Positions 22,310 through 33,436 of a stretch of 64,000 nucleotides of DNA are shown piece after piece. The notes under the pieces are model-generated. The model ran no database searches, was not told the DNA's origin, and saw only the letters and a program-made list of their open reading frames with translations. Source of the DNA: Arctopsyche grandis (taxonomy: Eukaryota; Arthropoda; Insecta; Trichoptera; Hydropsychidae). The position numbers were made by a program, and so were the translations under genes. Location: positions 2,604,001 through 2,668,000 of the forward strand of contig NC_135355.1 in assembly GCF_051622035.1 (NCBI RefSeq), given 5' to 3'. Numbering within the stretch: position 1 is the stretch's first letter; each line of letters starts with the position of its first letter.

Positions 22310-22930
22310 TTATTTATTTATTTGGAAAATTTACAGTTTATTAAGTTACATAGATTGATAGTAAAAAAATATAATTATGTTAAGTAAACCATTAATAATT
22401 TTCACATATAGGTAAAAAAAAGAAAAGCTCAAACATTTAAAATAAGAAACAAAAATGATAATAGAGTAAGATAGTTAAAGAAAACAAAAAGAAAAAAAAA
22501 TAGAAATATAATAAAACAGTATAATAGAACAGTATAATAAAAATATCAAAATAATAAGAATAATAATATGATAAAAATTATGAAATAATAAAAATAATAT
22601 AATATACAACAAAAAACAAAAAGACAAAATAAATACATCAAAATAAAAATTCATTATCACAATCGTAAATTTTCAATAAAATTAATCATCGAAAAACAAA
22701 TTTGCAATAATTACTCTAGCTTGTATAGCATTAATATTAAATAAGTCAAACATAGAAATTGTTAAAATTAGTGTGTTGACGGTGGAGCTTGCACGCCAGA
22801 TGAATGAGCTTCTTCCATAATTAGAAAAAGTATTAGGTATGTAAAGGAGCTCATTACATCTAGTCATTCTATTTGGTACACGCAATGATAGTCTGCTCAA
22901 TAATTGAGGACATGTTTATATATGTTCTAA
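22310..22930 (-). mobile_element. LINE 3' end with ORF2 C-terminus
   Basis: From the right, the minus strand encodes an ORF2 tail (LSRLSLRVPNRMTRCNELLY, SNYGRSSFIWRASSTVNTLI, FDLFN). An AT-rich 3' region and the end CTGTAAATTTTCC-AAAT tail follow. That end matches 13310-13490, which links the ORF1-only unit to a jockey/CR1-like family with a normal ORF2. Confidence 0.7.
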
Positions 22931-23600
22931 ATTAACCCTTTTGTAACACGCTCCGTCTCCAAAACGAAGAAAATTTCACGGAAAGTCGCCTCGCAACGTC
23001 AGTCACGCATTGCGAATCCCGGAAAAGAAAAAAAAACATTCCGAATTTATTTTCGGCACAAAGTCGCCGCAAATATTTATGGTGTGCCCTCTAAGAGTCC
23101 GAAATCTGGAAAAGAGAGAGGAGGGCATTTTTCCGAACGCGAAAAAGCTCCACTGTTTATGTTAAGCGACCGAATACGTACCGCGGGGAAATTAACGAAA
23201 GCTACACCGGGGGTTTTCCAGTTTTCCCGGCTTATCTTGCCTATTTCCGCGACGAAATCGAATATTCTTCGAGACGAAGGGGTGAGAGGGGACCGAATTG
23301 CGAATTCGGGAGACGTGAACTTCTAAAAAGCCTGGCAAGAGTGTCGACAATTTGCCTTCGCGAAATCGAAAAGTTCTACTGCGGAAATATTGAAAGTGCA
23401 CAGGTCGAACGCCCCCACTTCCGGTCTGCACATCTACATACTCAAAACCTTCAAACACATACACCGGCAATTTACAATATTTCATAACTTTCGAACAGCG
23501 AAAATTTGTGTTGAAATGAGTTGAAGTGTTGAAGAGACAGTTAAAATACGCCGTCATGAAATGAACAAAATCATTCATTCAGTAGAATTTCACCCCCAAC
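22931..23600. other. CpG-richer block, unidentified
   Basis: At 22970-23440 the sequence is richer in CpG and TTCCG than its surroundings. Overlapping open frames occur on both strands (80 and 128 codons) without a domain or splice pattern. It resembles the patches at 10130-10330 and 16230-16490 only in composition. Confidence 0.4.
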
Positions 23601-23624
23601 TTCTAGTTGCATTTCATTTTCAAC

Positions 23625-23790
23625 TTTTAGCCAGCAGCATACCTTGATGGTTGCCGGGTTCGATCCCGTGGCTGACTTCAAATGAAAAAAAAAATTCCGA
23701 GTATTATCTGTAGTGCTGCTGGTCAGACTATGTATGATATTTATGACTCCAAATCGATCGTTTCCTATCGGAGTTTGCCTCATAATATTG
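23625..23790 (+). mobile_element. SINE head and partial core
   Basis: It shows GCCAGCAGCATACCTTGATGG with a B box (GGGTTCGATCCCG). GTGCTGCTGGTCAGAC and CCAAATCGATCGTTTCC with GGAGTTTGCC follow. The 3' half is missing. Confidence 0.55.
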
Positions 23791-23877
23791 GCAAAAACTA
23801 TGCCATCACTATTTGATTATGATTTCAAAGTTTTTAATCTATAAAATGGTTTTATGCACAATTTATGGATCTACATA

Positions 23878-24254
23878 CGTGACGAGACAGAATGTTAAAT
23901 TACAGAAAACACAAATATCGGAAGGCAAAGATCGAAAATCGAAAGATCTTAAGTCGAAAAATCAAAAAAAAATGGTGCATGGTAAACGGTACATACTCAC
24001 TTAATTTGCGCGAGCAGGATACAACAGGAACAAGAGGAACAGGCTTTTCTTCCCGTATTCTGCGCGCGCACATTAATACGGGAGGAAAAGCCTGTTCTTC
24101 TTGTTCCTGTTGTATCCTGCTCGCGCAAATTAAGTGAGTATGTACCGTTTACCATGCACCATTTTTTTTATCTTTCGACTTAAGATCTTTCGATTTTCGA
24201 TCTTTGTCTTCCGATATTTGCGTTCTCTGTAATTTAACATTCTGCCTCGTTACG
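23878..24254. mobile_element. Near-perfect palindromic MITE
   Basis: Two arms of about 185 bp are nearly exact inverted copies around a centre at about 24066. The left arm contains AGATCGAAAATCGAAAGATC, ACTCACTTAATTTGCGCGAG and GAACAGGCTTTTC. The right arm contains their complements. The outer ends read CGTGACGAGACAGAATG and CATTCTGCCTCGTTACGG. There is no coding capacity. High arm identity suggests a recent insertion or gene conversion. Confidence 0.7.
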
Positions 24255-24296
24255 GAGACCGACAATTTATATACCATAGGGCATGGATGTCATTCA

Positions 24297-24508
24297 TCTC
24301 ATATATAATTTCGAAAGAGACTTTGTATGTAAGTATTTTTGGTTGGGAACATCGAAAACAAGACAAAGTTTCTATGACGATGATTCGATTGGTTGAATTT
24401 TTTTTTTTCGATTCAAATAAATAAATAAAAATAATATTTACTATTAGATTCGCCATTTTTACGCTGTTTATATTACAAATACTGAGCGAAGCCGGGTAAA
24501 ACAACTAG
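24297..24508 (+). mobile_element. Short Helitron-like element, copy 2
   Basis: It begins TCTCATATATAATTTCG and ends GAGCGAAGCCGGGTAAAACAACTAG before T. It is collinear with 5984-6197. Confidence 0.6.
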
Positions 24509-25165
24509 TAATAATTCAAATTTAGGGGCAACCCGATAACGGCATCGTGTGAAAAGTATAAAATTGAGTTCATCGGGTATGCTACCTTTCCTAAACTATA
24601 AAAAAATAAATATAAACCCTGAAGATTCACATCTACCGTGCGTTATCTCATGTGTGCCGGATTTTTTTCACCCTATCGTGGTCATTTGAAAAAAAAACTC
24701 GGAAGTACTCAAAATGACCACTTTCAGGTCACGGTGAATTGTTGAGTAAAAGAGAAAACAATATTGGTTTTATTATTTATATTTTAAGGACTTGGTCCAC
24801 TTTCACTTTGGGGATATCGTTACTTTAAATGAGGTGAATACTTGATTTGACACTTGAATCGAATCCCATTTTCGGCTTTGCGAAAGGTTAGACTCTCACG
24901 TGCTTATTCTGCGCGGTTTTCAGGTTTGTAAAGCACGCAACCCGAAGTGGTGTTAAATCTTCTCAAACGTAGATGGAAATGGCGGGGGAAAATTCTAGAA
25001 AAGAAGCGAGGGAAGATCCCCAAGGAGACCGCAAATTTCTAAATTGGCGCCCGAGGCGTCATACTAGAAAATTTCCACGTTTTTTCTTTGTTACAATTGT
25101 GTCAGAATTGCCAGAATGCTATCGGGTTATGCTACAAAAGGCCAAAGATCAAATTTCAAATAAAT
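24509..25165. other. Intergenic, no gene recognised
   Basis: Moderately AT-rich. A 64-codon frame at 24973-25167 has no domain. No terminal repeats were found. Confidence 0.45.
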
Positions 25166-25169
25166 AAAT

Positions 25170-25530
25170 TTAATATAACACTAAAAAACTATATACACAT
25201 GTACTATTGTATACCTTAAGCTTAAGAAAGATATCTAGCTTGTTTTTAAAAATATTAAGGTTTTCAGAATTTACTGCATTGTTGCGAAGACAATTCCAAA
25301 CTTTAACCACTATGTTTGAAAAGAAGGAATCTCTGATCAATTTATTCGATTTTTCTTTTTGGAGTCTGAGAGTGTGACCTCTAAGATGAGTGTTTTCATT
25401 GAACTTAACCCTTTCGATACACATCCTTTGTACCGTTTCGATATATATAACATATTTCTTAAAACGATGATTCCGTATACTAAAAACGTATTCTAATTTA
25501 GGTCTGATAAACGTATTGTTGTTTCGCGAC
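25170..25530 (-). mobile_element. LINE ORF2 C-terminal fragment
   Basis: The minus-strand frame 25170-25424 contains HTLRLQKEKSNKLIRDSFFS, NIVVKVWNCLRNNAVNSENL and IFKNKLDIF. This is the common tail of jockey/CR1-type ORF2 after the reverse transcriptase. The RT domain is not adjacent. Confidence 0.65.
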
Positions 25531-25599
25531 GGAATTTCCGTGTAGTTCTGGCGCTGTCCTAAGTAATTGATTGGTATCGATAAGAAAATTAAACAATAT

Positions 25600-26035
25600 A
25601 CATATATGTATGTAGATTGCTTATTTTATTTTTACATATACCAAGAAGACCCCAATGCGACAATTAATTACAAACAGTGCAGCATTTTTATTACATGAAT
25701 CACTGTATTTCAAGAAACTGAAGAACACAAAATTAACAATTAAATAATAAATCCATTGAGACATCTACAGATTTTTAGACTTGAACATAAATTTTTACAA
25801 ATTGTACATTCATTAATACAGAAAATTTTTGTGACAGCAGCTAGGATGATTGTTTGCCAATTTTAAGGAACCGTTTCAACAATGATCAGATAAAATTGGC
25901 AAACTCTGATAAGAAACGATCGAATTGGAGTCACAAATCCCTCCAAATCTAACCAGCAGTATGGCGGATCGAACCCACTGATCACTTGGTGCTAAACATA
26001 CACGCTACCATTAAGCCATACTGCTGGCTACTACT
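25600..26035 (-). mobile_element. SINE, conserved-core family
   Basis: A TTATTTTAC tail and AATGCGACAATTAATTAC end are followed on the plus strand by the core (GGAACCGTTTCAACAATG, ATTGGCAAACTCTGATAAG). The tRNA-like complement follows (GATCGAACCCACTGATC, TAAGCCATACTGCTGGC). A second head alone lies at 26125-26228 (GGATCGAACCCAATAATC, CAATACTGCTGGC). Confidence 0.65.
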
Positions 26036-26379
26036 ACATATATTTAAATGGAAGAAAAAGCTAAATACTTTCAGTTATAATATCGCTTCATTGAAAATGT
26101 AAATTCGACAATATTCTAACAAACATCCAAGTCTAACCAACAGTATATTAAAGATTAGCCCGGGATCGAACCCAATAATCTCTTAGTGTTAAACATAAAC
26201 GCAACCACTGAGCAATACTGCTGGCTATGTACATAAGTCTATAAATGTTACCAAGTGTAATACACTTGGTAACATTAAGAAATAACACTTACTAAGTGGT
26301 TTCTGTTATTGAAGGAGTCCAAGTATTTTGTAGGCTAAGACAATTTTCAATGGAAGAGATTATTTTGATTTGATATCAT

Positions 26380-26890
26380 CGGAAAATAGCAGAAAAGATG
26401 AGTTCAAGAAGTAGGACCCGATATCATTAATGTAAAAATATTAGAGGACCTAAATGAGAACCTCGCGGTACTGCCAAGAATTGTTTTTTTATAATATGAT
26501 ATATGGTCTTTAATAGTTACGGCATGGGATTGCTTGGAAATACAAAAATACATCCAATCAAAAAGCTCACCATGAATTCCAAGATGTTTAAGTTTTTGGA
26601 ACAAAACTTTGTGACCGATTTTATCAAAAGAATTTAAAAAATCAACATAATAAATAGAGTCAGTTTTACAACAGTTTTACAGTCAACATTTATCTTTCAT
26701 AGATCATATTATAAAATCAATAAATTCAAGAAGGCAAGATTCCACAATTTTTTTATCGATAAAGCCCTGTTGTTCGGGAATAATATGCTTACGAAGAAGC
26801 GAAGAGAGCTGATCAGTGACAATCTTATCTAACAACTTGCCGAAAATAGATAGTATGGAAATCGGCCGATAACTCTATATATGTGAAAAT
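26380..26890 (-). mobile_element. Jockey/CR1-like LINE reverse-transcriptase fragment
   Basis: Minus-strand frames give RPISILSIFGKLLDKIV, then HIIPEQQGFIDKK, YVDFLNSFDKIGHKVLFQKL and GIHGELFDWM. These are the finger and palm motifs of a LINE RT, with the first catalytic Asp in YVDF. The frame shifts at least once and the YADD box is absent. It is a dead fragment. Confidence 0.7.
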
Positions 26891-27435
26891 TGTTTTAATT
26901 TCAACAGAAAACATAGTTAGGTATTTAATTCCATTCATTCTAACGTGGGCTATTTTCCCATTGGTCAAAACTATCTACGTAGTTTTTTGTGAAGTCGATT
27001 ATTTCAGTAGCGAATTTCGTGTTTTGAACGTAATTTTGTACAATATGATGAATTAAAGATTTCCGTGCAGGCTACGTGGGTTTTTTAATTTATCTCACGG
27101 CTCCAGTTGATCATAAAAGGCTCAATTCAACTGAATCTGAGGGTGAAGTTCGCTCTAATGACCAGGTCCTGGACAAAGAACGCGCCGAAACGAGCAGGTG
27201 GAAAAGCTCTGGTTTATTAAAACGAAGATAACAATGGACGAGGCGATGGCGTGTTTAATTAGCGACCTGATCTAAGGATCAACTTTTCGCAGATTATTAA
27301 GGAGCCTACTCAATAGTAAAAAAGTCTACTGAAAAATCTCTGTCTACGATTTTTTCGCTGTAGCGAGAGATGCTACAACAGATCTACGATAGATGCTACC
27401 TCGTAGGCCTAGATTGAAAAGATTCATACGTTATA
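26891..27435. other. Intergenic, no gene recognised
   Basis: No domain-bearing frame, tRNA-like sequence or terminal repeats were seen. Confidence 0.4.
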
Positions 27436-27963
27436 TTTTATTTTATTTTATTTTATTGTTACAAATCAATATACACTCGCTATTACAGATTTGCTCCAAT
27501 GCAACGGGTGTACATTAACGAAATACAGAATACATAAACAATCAGAAATACAGTAATACATACATATGCAATCATAATATATAGCATATAACAATTAATC
27601 AGAAATAATAATCATAGAGACATCTATGGATTATTTTTAGATTTTTTTTTGTATACAATTTTTATACATATAATAAATACGAAATTATAGAGATGTCTAT
27701 AGAGATATCTATAGATTTCAGATTACTGTGTATAATTATTACAAATTATACACAGGCAGATTTTGTGACAACAGGATTAGATCTAATACCAATTTTCAGG
27801 AACCGTTTCAGCAATGATCACATAAAATTGGCAAACTCTGATAGAGAAACGATCGATTTGGAGTCACAAAACCCCCAAATCTAACCAGCAGTGGCGAGGA
27901 CTCGAACCTTTGACCTCAGTGGTGCTTAATATATACGCTACCACTAAGCCAAACTGCTGGCTT
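27436..27963 (-). mobile_element. tRNA-derived SINE, full-length inverted copy
   Basis: This matches 17375-17915 almost base for base in inverted orientation. It includes the tail (TTTTATTTTATTGTTAC), the core block and the head (GGACTCGAACCTTTGACC, CTAAGCCAAACTGCTGGC). High identity points to recent activity of this subfamily. Confidence 0.75.
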
Positions 27964-28593
27964 ATATGATTCGGAATATATATTTTTGTGGTGCTGCTGG
28001 TCAGATTTGGATATTCGTGATTCGATATTTAAAGAACATGGACAATGGACTGGAGACGCGCTAATACTGGCGTTTAACTGACCAAGTTTCACATTTATTT
28101 CGTACTTTAGTACGCATAGTGGCGAAACATCCCATATGAAGGTTTTTAATTTAAAATTGTTCCATTGATTTGATGAGGTGAAATGAAAACAATAAACTAC
28201 TAAATTTTTAAACAAAACGAAAATCGGTAAAATTAACGATTTTCAAAAACTTGAATAGGCTGGCGACAGTATGAAAAATTCCATTAGAATTTTCATATTA
28301 TTTTTTACGGATTCTCCATGATACCTTATTGAGTATATCTTAGTAGTTAGCATGTGCTGCTAACTACTTAGATATACTCTAAACTTGTTTATTTTGATTT
28401 ACAGTATTCCTGTAGTGCTGCTGGTCAGATTTAGACAATTGTGATATTCAATCGTTTCCTAAAGGTCAGAAGGAAAGTGAAAGTCATCGAACTTTACAAA
28501 ACACTCAACAGACTCTGCCCGTTATTTCGATAAACAGTCTTTCGTTACATGACGTCACATCCTTTTATACTTGGACCCCTGTCTTAAAAATTT
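27964..28593. other. Intergenic with SINE-derived scraps
   Basis: GTGCTGCTGGTCAGATTT occurs at about 27990 and again at about 28413. Each marks a degraded SINE segment. TGAGTATATCTTAGTAGTTA and its near complement at 28330-28385 form a hairpin. No gene was found. Confidence 0.4.
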
Positions 28594-28914
28594 ACATTTG
28601 CGATCTTCTTCTTCTTCTTAATGTCTTCAGAACTTCGGCGCTCATATCGGTCAAGACAACTTCTTCCAGCCAATACATTTTCTTCCTTCTATTTTTGTCA
28701 TAGTTTTCAAACGGAGAAATTCATATTTTGGACCCCGTATTCATCATATTTCTCCGCTTGATGGCAGAAACAAGTTCCCTACTTCTAGAAGTTCCTACTT
28801 CTTTTGATCCATAGAATCTTCAGCATACGCCTGTAGATCCACATTTCGATGCGGTTGATAGTCCTGGTTTTCATAGTCCACGTTTCGCATCCATATAGTA
28901 GCACATTTGCGATC
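28594..28914 (-). mobile_element. 5'-truncated RTE-like LINE tail with 12-bp target duplication
   Basis: The insert 28606-28902 encodes a degraded version of the RTE-like C-terminus on the minus strand and ends in TTCTTCTTCTTCTTA. ACATTTGCGATC occurs on both sides (28594-28605 and 28903-28914), which defines the insertion precisely. Confidence 0.8.
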
Positions 28915-30040
28915 ATAATAAAGTTAAAACCGCAACGTAGATATTACGTGATTGGTGCTCGTCGACCACTGGTTCACTAGCACTGATCACCTGATCACAC
29001 GTTCGCGCCAAAAAGGCCTCGCTGTATGAATAAACCGTATACAATAGCCAATAAGATCTCGTGATCCATCGACCAATGATCTCCCTGTGCTGAGAGTTCA
29101 CGCCGTGTATAAATATTCGGCGGATCCGTCCTGCACTTCATTCGGAGCTGGAACGTCGACGGAACAACAATAACCTACCACTACCACTACTTCTGCGTCT
29201 TTCCTGATAATCCTATACACGTCCACTATTTAATACCGTTATTTCAAAATATCTTGATTCGTTAAAATACAGTATCAACAGTCTTTTTTAGTATTTTATG
29301 TGTATTTATCTAAAACTTTGATAATTTTAATTTAACAGACACGTTTTTTGGTGCTTTTTAATTTGGTGGACACGTTGCTACGACAAACAAATTTCTAGAA
29401 GCAAGTCTTTCAAACCTATGTTTTCGTCAAAGCTACGCTAGGTATACAGATACAGATGAAAATTCAAAGCGAACCGAAAAGTCAATGTAAATGTTTGTTC
29501 GACTCTATTGTTTGCGTTTCATTTGCAGTTCGTGCAAATGGCCGTCGGATTGCGATTTTGGGTTGTATTTTATCTGGATTTGTATAAACAAAAATCGGAT
29601 AGATGCCAAAATTGGCATCGTGTTCGTTTAATGATTTATTTGCCTCCCGATTACAAGGATTGATGAGCACAATGCAAATTAAATTAGTCGTTCCAGAGCT
29701 CGCTGATTGAGTGGAACGGTTCTTGAAATAAATTGAACGTTTTGTACGGTTGATGCTTAATATTTGTATTTTATTTACAACTGGCAGATGTAACTGACAT
29801 TTAGCCCCCCCCCCCTTCCCACATCAATGATAATTTTAAATATTAAAGAAAAATTGAAGAATTTTATATAAAAATCCTTAAAATTTTATATTTTTATTTT
29901 ATTTATTCAATTAATCATATACACACGTCGTACAGATCGCTGCAATGCGACGAGTTTACTATTAAGATCAAGAAACACACCAAATTATATATTAATTAAT
30001 TATGTGCGTGGTAGACATCATCATTTGATGGTTGTACCTG
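28915..30040. other. Intergenic with a promoter-like segment
   Basis: At about 29107 a TATAAATA box is followed about 28-30 nt later by CACTTCATTCGG, an arrangement like an insect TATA-initiator promoter. No coding exon follows nearby. It could belong to an old LTR or to a 5' exon. C-run tracts occur near 29808. No other gene was recognised. Confidence 0.35.
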
Positions 30041-30049
30041 CTGCTCGCA

Positions 30050-30645
30050 CAGTTCTTTTTGGCTCCTATTCCAAGAGCTATTCGACTTCTCAATGAAATC
30101 GTTGCTGCTGTCCCTGAATGTGATATTTTCCACTTTGGGGAGCGTAGATTATCGGATATTATCTTAACATATTTATCTGGTAACCTGCGCTCATCATTAC
30201 TTTATTAATTTGAATGTGATGAATGAGTGGAATCTTAATCTACTCTCTTCCATTTGGGCCTCGCTGTGATTTTATTTTTTTATTCATATTTTGTTTTATT
30301 TTATTTTACTTTTTCTTTCTCCTTTGTACATTTTTATATACTATTTTAATTTTGTTCAGTGTAAACAAAGAATGGGATTTATGGATTTTATTTTTAATTT
30401 TTACACTTTTGTCATATTTTTTTTCTCTCTGAATGATGTATTATTTTCCTTTTGTTACTTTTTTTTTATTATTTTATTTTACCATGTTTTCTGCTTTTGC
30501 TTTTATCCTTTATTTACAGTTTACTTGTTTTTATATCATGTTTTTATATCTTTTTCAAATGTAGGCCATTGTGGCGCATTAGGTTCTTCCTGTAATGCCA
30601 CAATGGTCCAAAACTATTAAATAAATAAATAAATTAAAACATAAT
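30050..30645 (+). mobile_element. LINE 3' end: ORF2 tail and stem-loop UTR
   Basis: It encodes the same ORF2 tail as 13640-14133 (CTCCTATTCCAAGAGCTATT, then LLNE- and DIF-type residues). A T-rich 3' UTR follows, then the terminal stem-loop GGCCATTGTGGCGCATTAGG / CCTGTAATGCCACAATGGTC and an (AAAT)n tail. A sister copy lies at 44130-44400. Confidence 0.65.
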
Positions 30646-30754
30646 TACTATATATTTTTAATATATACATGACATCTATGGTCAAACATTGCAAACATCG
30701 TATAATACGATCAATAAGTATTTATTCAATACGAATTTTTATACGATAATCATC

Positions 30755-30910
30755 CACAGAGACATCTATGGAGAGAAATGTTGGCTGCATTTTATATACG
30801 AACCTTGAGACACTGAATAACTCAAGGTTTGCGAGAGAAATAAGGGAGGGAAAGCCAATTATGTAGGAACCGTTTCAATGAAAATCAGAAAAATTGGCAA
30901 ACTCTGCTAC
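30755..30910 (-). mobile_element. SINE core fragment
   Basis: It shares CAGAGACATCTATGGAGA, TGAATAACTCAAGGTTTGCG and GGAACCGTTTCAATGAAAAT with 21875-22060. The tRNA-like head is missing. Confidence 0.55.
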
Positions 30911-31094
30911 TCAAACCCGTAACCGTAACAGAAATTATTAAAAAAAAAGTACACGGCAAAATAAAACAACCTGAACATTCACCAGCCGTATGTAGTCTCC
31001 ATAGAAATTTTTGTTTAATATTTAATTTCACAAATACTGTTTCTGTACTGTTTCGGTAAGAGAAAGATATTTTATATGTTTGTGTGCTCGTATT

Positions 31095-31340
31095 TTTTTA
31101 AAAATCAACCGTTAAATAAGCATGCTGGACTCTTTTCGTGGGTGTAAAAAGAGGCGATTTTATAGATGTTTGGCGGCTCCTAGCTCCTATAAAAAATAAC
31201 TAATCAAAAAAATAAAACTACAGAAACATGCCTATGATATCCATAGAATATTAAAAAATAATTTCTCTAGTGCCATAATTGAGGAAGGGAGAAGTGTAAT
31301 ACGTTTGTATGGACAAGGCGCCGGTGTCCAGCCCTCCTAA
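31095..31340. mobile_element. TTAA-flanked MITE family G, partial copy
   Basis: It matches one half of 17992-18518 in inverted orientation (GGCGGCTCCTAGCTCCTATA, ATTGAGGAAGGGAGAAGTG). It ends CCAGCCCTCC near 31337. The other half is missing. Confidence 0.6.
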
Positions 31341-32071
31341 TTGTCGACTAAAATTAAAAAAAAAAAAAGAATATTACCTATTAAATTCAAAAGTACGTAT
31401 GTATATATGTGTAATTTTAATACAAACACTTTTCAATATTTGACACAAATATAATAATTAGCCTTCTGCAAAATCTAAATTTGATCTACTTCATACTTTT
31501 GTAAATATTACATTCATTAAATTGTACCTCTTTCGGCTACCGAACTTCTAATTGCAATTTTATGCTTGCTATTTCTCTACTAAGTATATTTTATTAATAA
31601 AATCACGTATGAGTCTCAATCATTCTTACCACGTATCCCAACCAGGTCTGGCCCCAGGGGCAGGTCGCCTGAAGCGCCGGGCTCAAAAGGAGTGCCATTT
31701 ACTCATCCTCAGTTGTTTTTAAGAAAAAAAATAGGAATAAATTGAAAAATACAACGAAAACACAAGTGACTTTCGAAGTAAGGCAATTTCACTTTATTTT
31801 CACAGATTAAGGTGACCATTTTATATGTTTTTAGGTTATGTGACAAAACCAGGACAAAAATGGCCAAAGGAATGATTCTAAATACTTGAGTTATTAAAAA
31901 AGTTAATGCACTGTAGAAAATCATGGATGCACATTTATAACAATAAAAAAAATCGATTTCAATATATTTATAAACAGGCCAATCCCAAGGATTCTGCCTG
32001 GACAGATACCCAAAAAACCAGTTCTGCACTGGTAAAACCAGTACGAATGCCACCTTATCATATGTATATAC
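31341..32071. other. AT-rich intergenic
   Basis: No exon of the nearby transporter was found here. CCAGGTCTGGCCCCAGGGGC near 31641 may be the end of a small hAT-type remnant. Confidence 0.4.
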
Positions 32072-32277
32072 CAAGCCTGGGCAAACTGCGGCCCGATTTG
32101 AATTTTTGTGCGGCCCGCCAAATTGTTGGTCATTAGAGGATCACTTATTTTTCTATGCTGAAATCCTTTTTCATGACAGTAAATAATGTATATCTATAAA
32201 TAGTATTTTACTTGCGGCCCGACGTTCATTTTTAATCCCTAATGCGACCCTTCATTCGAAAAGTTTGCCCAGACCTG
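32072..32277. mobile_element. hAT-like MITE
   Basis: The ends CAAGCCTGGGCAAACT and AGTTTGCCCAGACCTG are inverted. GCGGCCCG motifs sit inside, as in many hAT-derived repeats. ATGTATA occurs at both borders. The length (about 205 bp) and the lack of coding fit a non-autonomous element. Confidence 0.55.
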
Positions 32278-32531
32278 ATGTATAATGGATACACAGGTGA
32301 TTTGTTAAATATTGTCTCCATCTTGTTTATACAGAATGAAACCTCCTTCTTGACTGCTTATAGCATTTGATATCAAAAATATATACATACGTATATAAAA
32401 AATGTAAAATATCTGCTGTTTCGTTTACAGATAACATTATAATTTATTGATGTGAAATTTTCATTTACGATTTAACTTTTTTTGACGCCCCTGCATACTG
32501 ATTTCCAAAAATATAAATGCGCTATTGGCAG

Positions 32532-33005
32532 GTATCTCTTATTGCTTGTACAGCAGGATTTTTGATCGGCTTGATTTACGTCACACCAGGTGGACAGTTC
32601 ATTTTAACTTTAGTAGATAAATTCGGTGAAACTTTCCTTATATTGGGTATGGCTATTGCTGAAATTGTAGAAATATTTTGGTTTTATGGATTGGAAGTCT
32701 TTTGTGAGGACTTGGAATTCATGACTGGAAGGAAAATATCAGTATATTGGCGGTGGTGTTGGGGAGTTATCACTCCGTTGATGATGTGGTTGGTTTTTCT
32801 GTACGGTTTCATAAACATTGAGCCGCTGAAATATGGTAGCAAAGAAATGCCAGTTAGTGCTAATGCTAGCGGATGGACGCTTCTAGTAATTGGACTGTTG
32901 CAAATTCCGATATGGGCTTTTGTAAGCTTCGACAGAAATAAGGAAGGCGCTTGGTTGCAGATGGTCAGGAAGTGCTTCAGAAGTTCACCTAAATTGAGCC
33001 CGTAG
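32532..33005 (+). CDS. SLC6-family transporter, C-terminal exon (partial)
   Basis: This is the last coding exon of a sodium-coupled SLC6 symporter, possibly of the insect nutrient amino acid type. It starts after TTGGCAG (acceptor at 32531) and encodes 157 residues to a TAG. The family signatures are clear: GLIYVTPGGQF, the helix with EIVEIFWFYGLEVFCEDLEF, YWRWCWGVITPLMM, and GWTLLVIGLLQIPIWAF. These correspond to transmembrane helices 9-12. The frame is intact. Substrate-site helices 1, 3, 6 and 8 are absent, so the substrate cannot be read. No other SLC6 exon was seen in the 32 kb to the left. Either the upstream introns are very long with unseen small exons, or this is an orphan fragment. 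It follows a hAT-like MITE and is followed by two inverted-repeat elements. Confidence 0.75.
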   Translation, partial: VSLIACTAGFLIGLIYVTPGGQFILTLVDKFGETFLILGMAIAEIVEIFWFYGLEVFCEDLEFMTGRKISVYWRWCWGVITPLMMWLVFLYGFINIEPLKYGSKEMPVSANASGWTLLVIGLLQIPIWAFVSFDRNKEGAWLQMVRKCFRSSPKLSP

Positions 33006-33094
33006 GATCCAAAGATTCGGCAAGAGTGGGTGACCTTCAAATAAGAGCTCAGGAAGGAGAGAAACTCCCTTGGGTGTGAAAGATTAAGACACGT

Positions 33095-33350
33095 AGTGTC
33101 CTCGCCATTGATGTATAATACACATAGATGGGCCCTGACGTGTGATTTTGGTGGGAGATCTTGTCTTCACTAACTGAGGGGTGCGGGGGGTTTAACTAGC
33201 GGAGAAGTTGGGTTTTTTCCCTACGACGCAGCGGTACCTACCTACCTACTAAGAGAAACTGTGCATGCGCCATATATTTTGCATGCGCCAAAAGGGAGAC
33301 CATTATAACACGTGAGGGCGGATCTAGTGTATTATACATCAATGGTCCTC
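33095..33350. repeat. Palindromic element
   Basis: GTCCTCGCCATTGATGTATA at the left is inverted as ATACATCAATGGTCCTCGC at the right. Matching CCCTGACGTGTGAT and ATAACACGTGAGGGC segments lie inside. No target duplication was identified. Confidence 0.55.
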
Positions 33351-33436
33351 GCTCAACGGTAGTTACAGAAGAGGCATGAAGTTGCGTGCAGATATTTTGT
33401 ACGGTAATTGAATTATTAGTCACATTGCGGCGATGC

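Noticed and set aside
28915-29290. Second solo LTR
   Set aside because: There is a TATA-like box and start-like site, but I could not find TG/CA ends with matching flanks.
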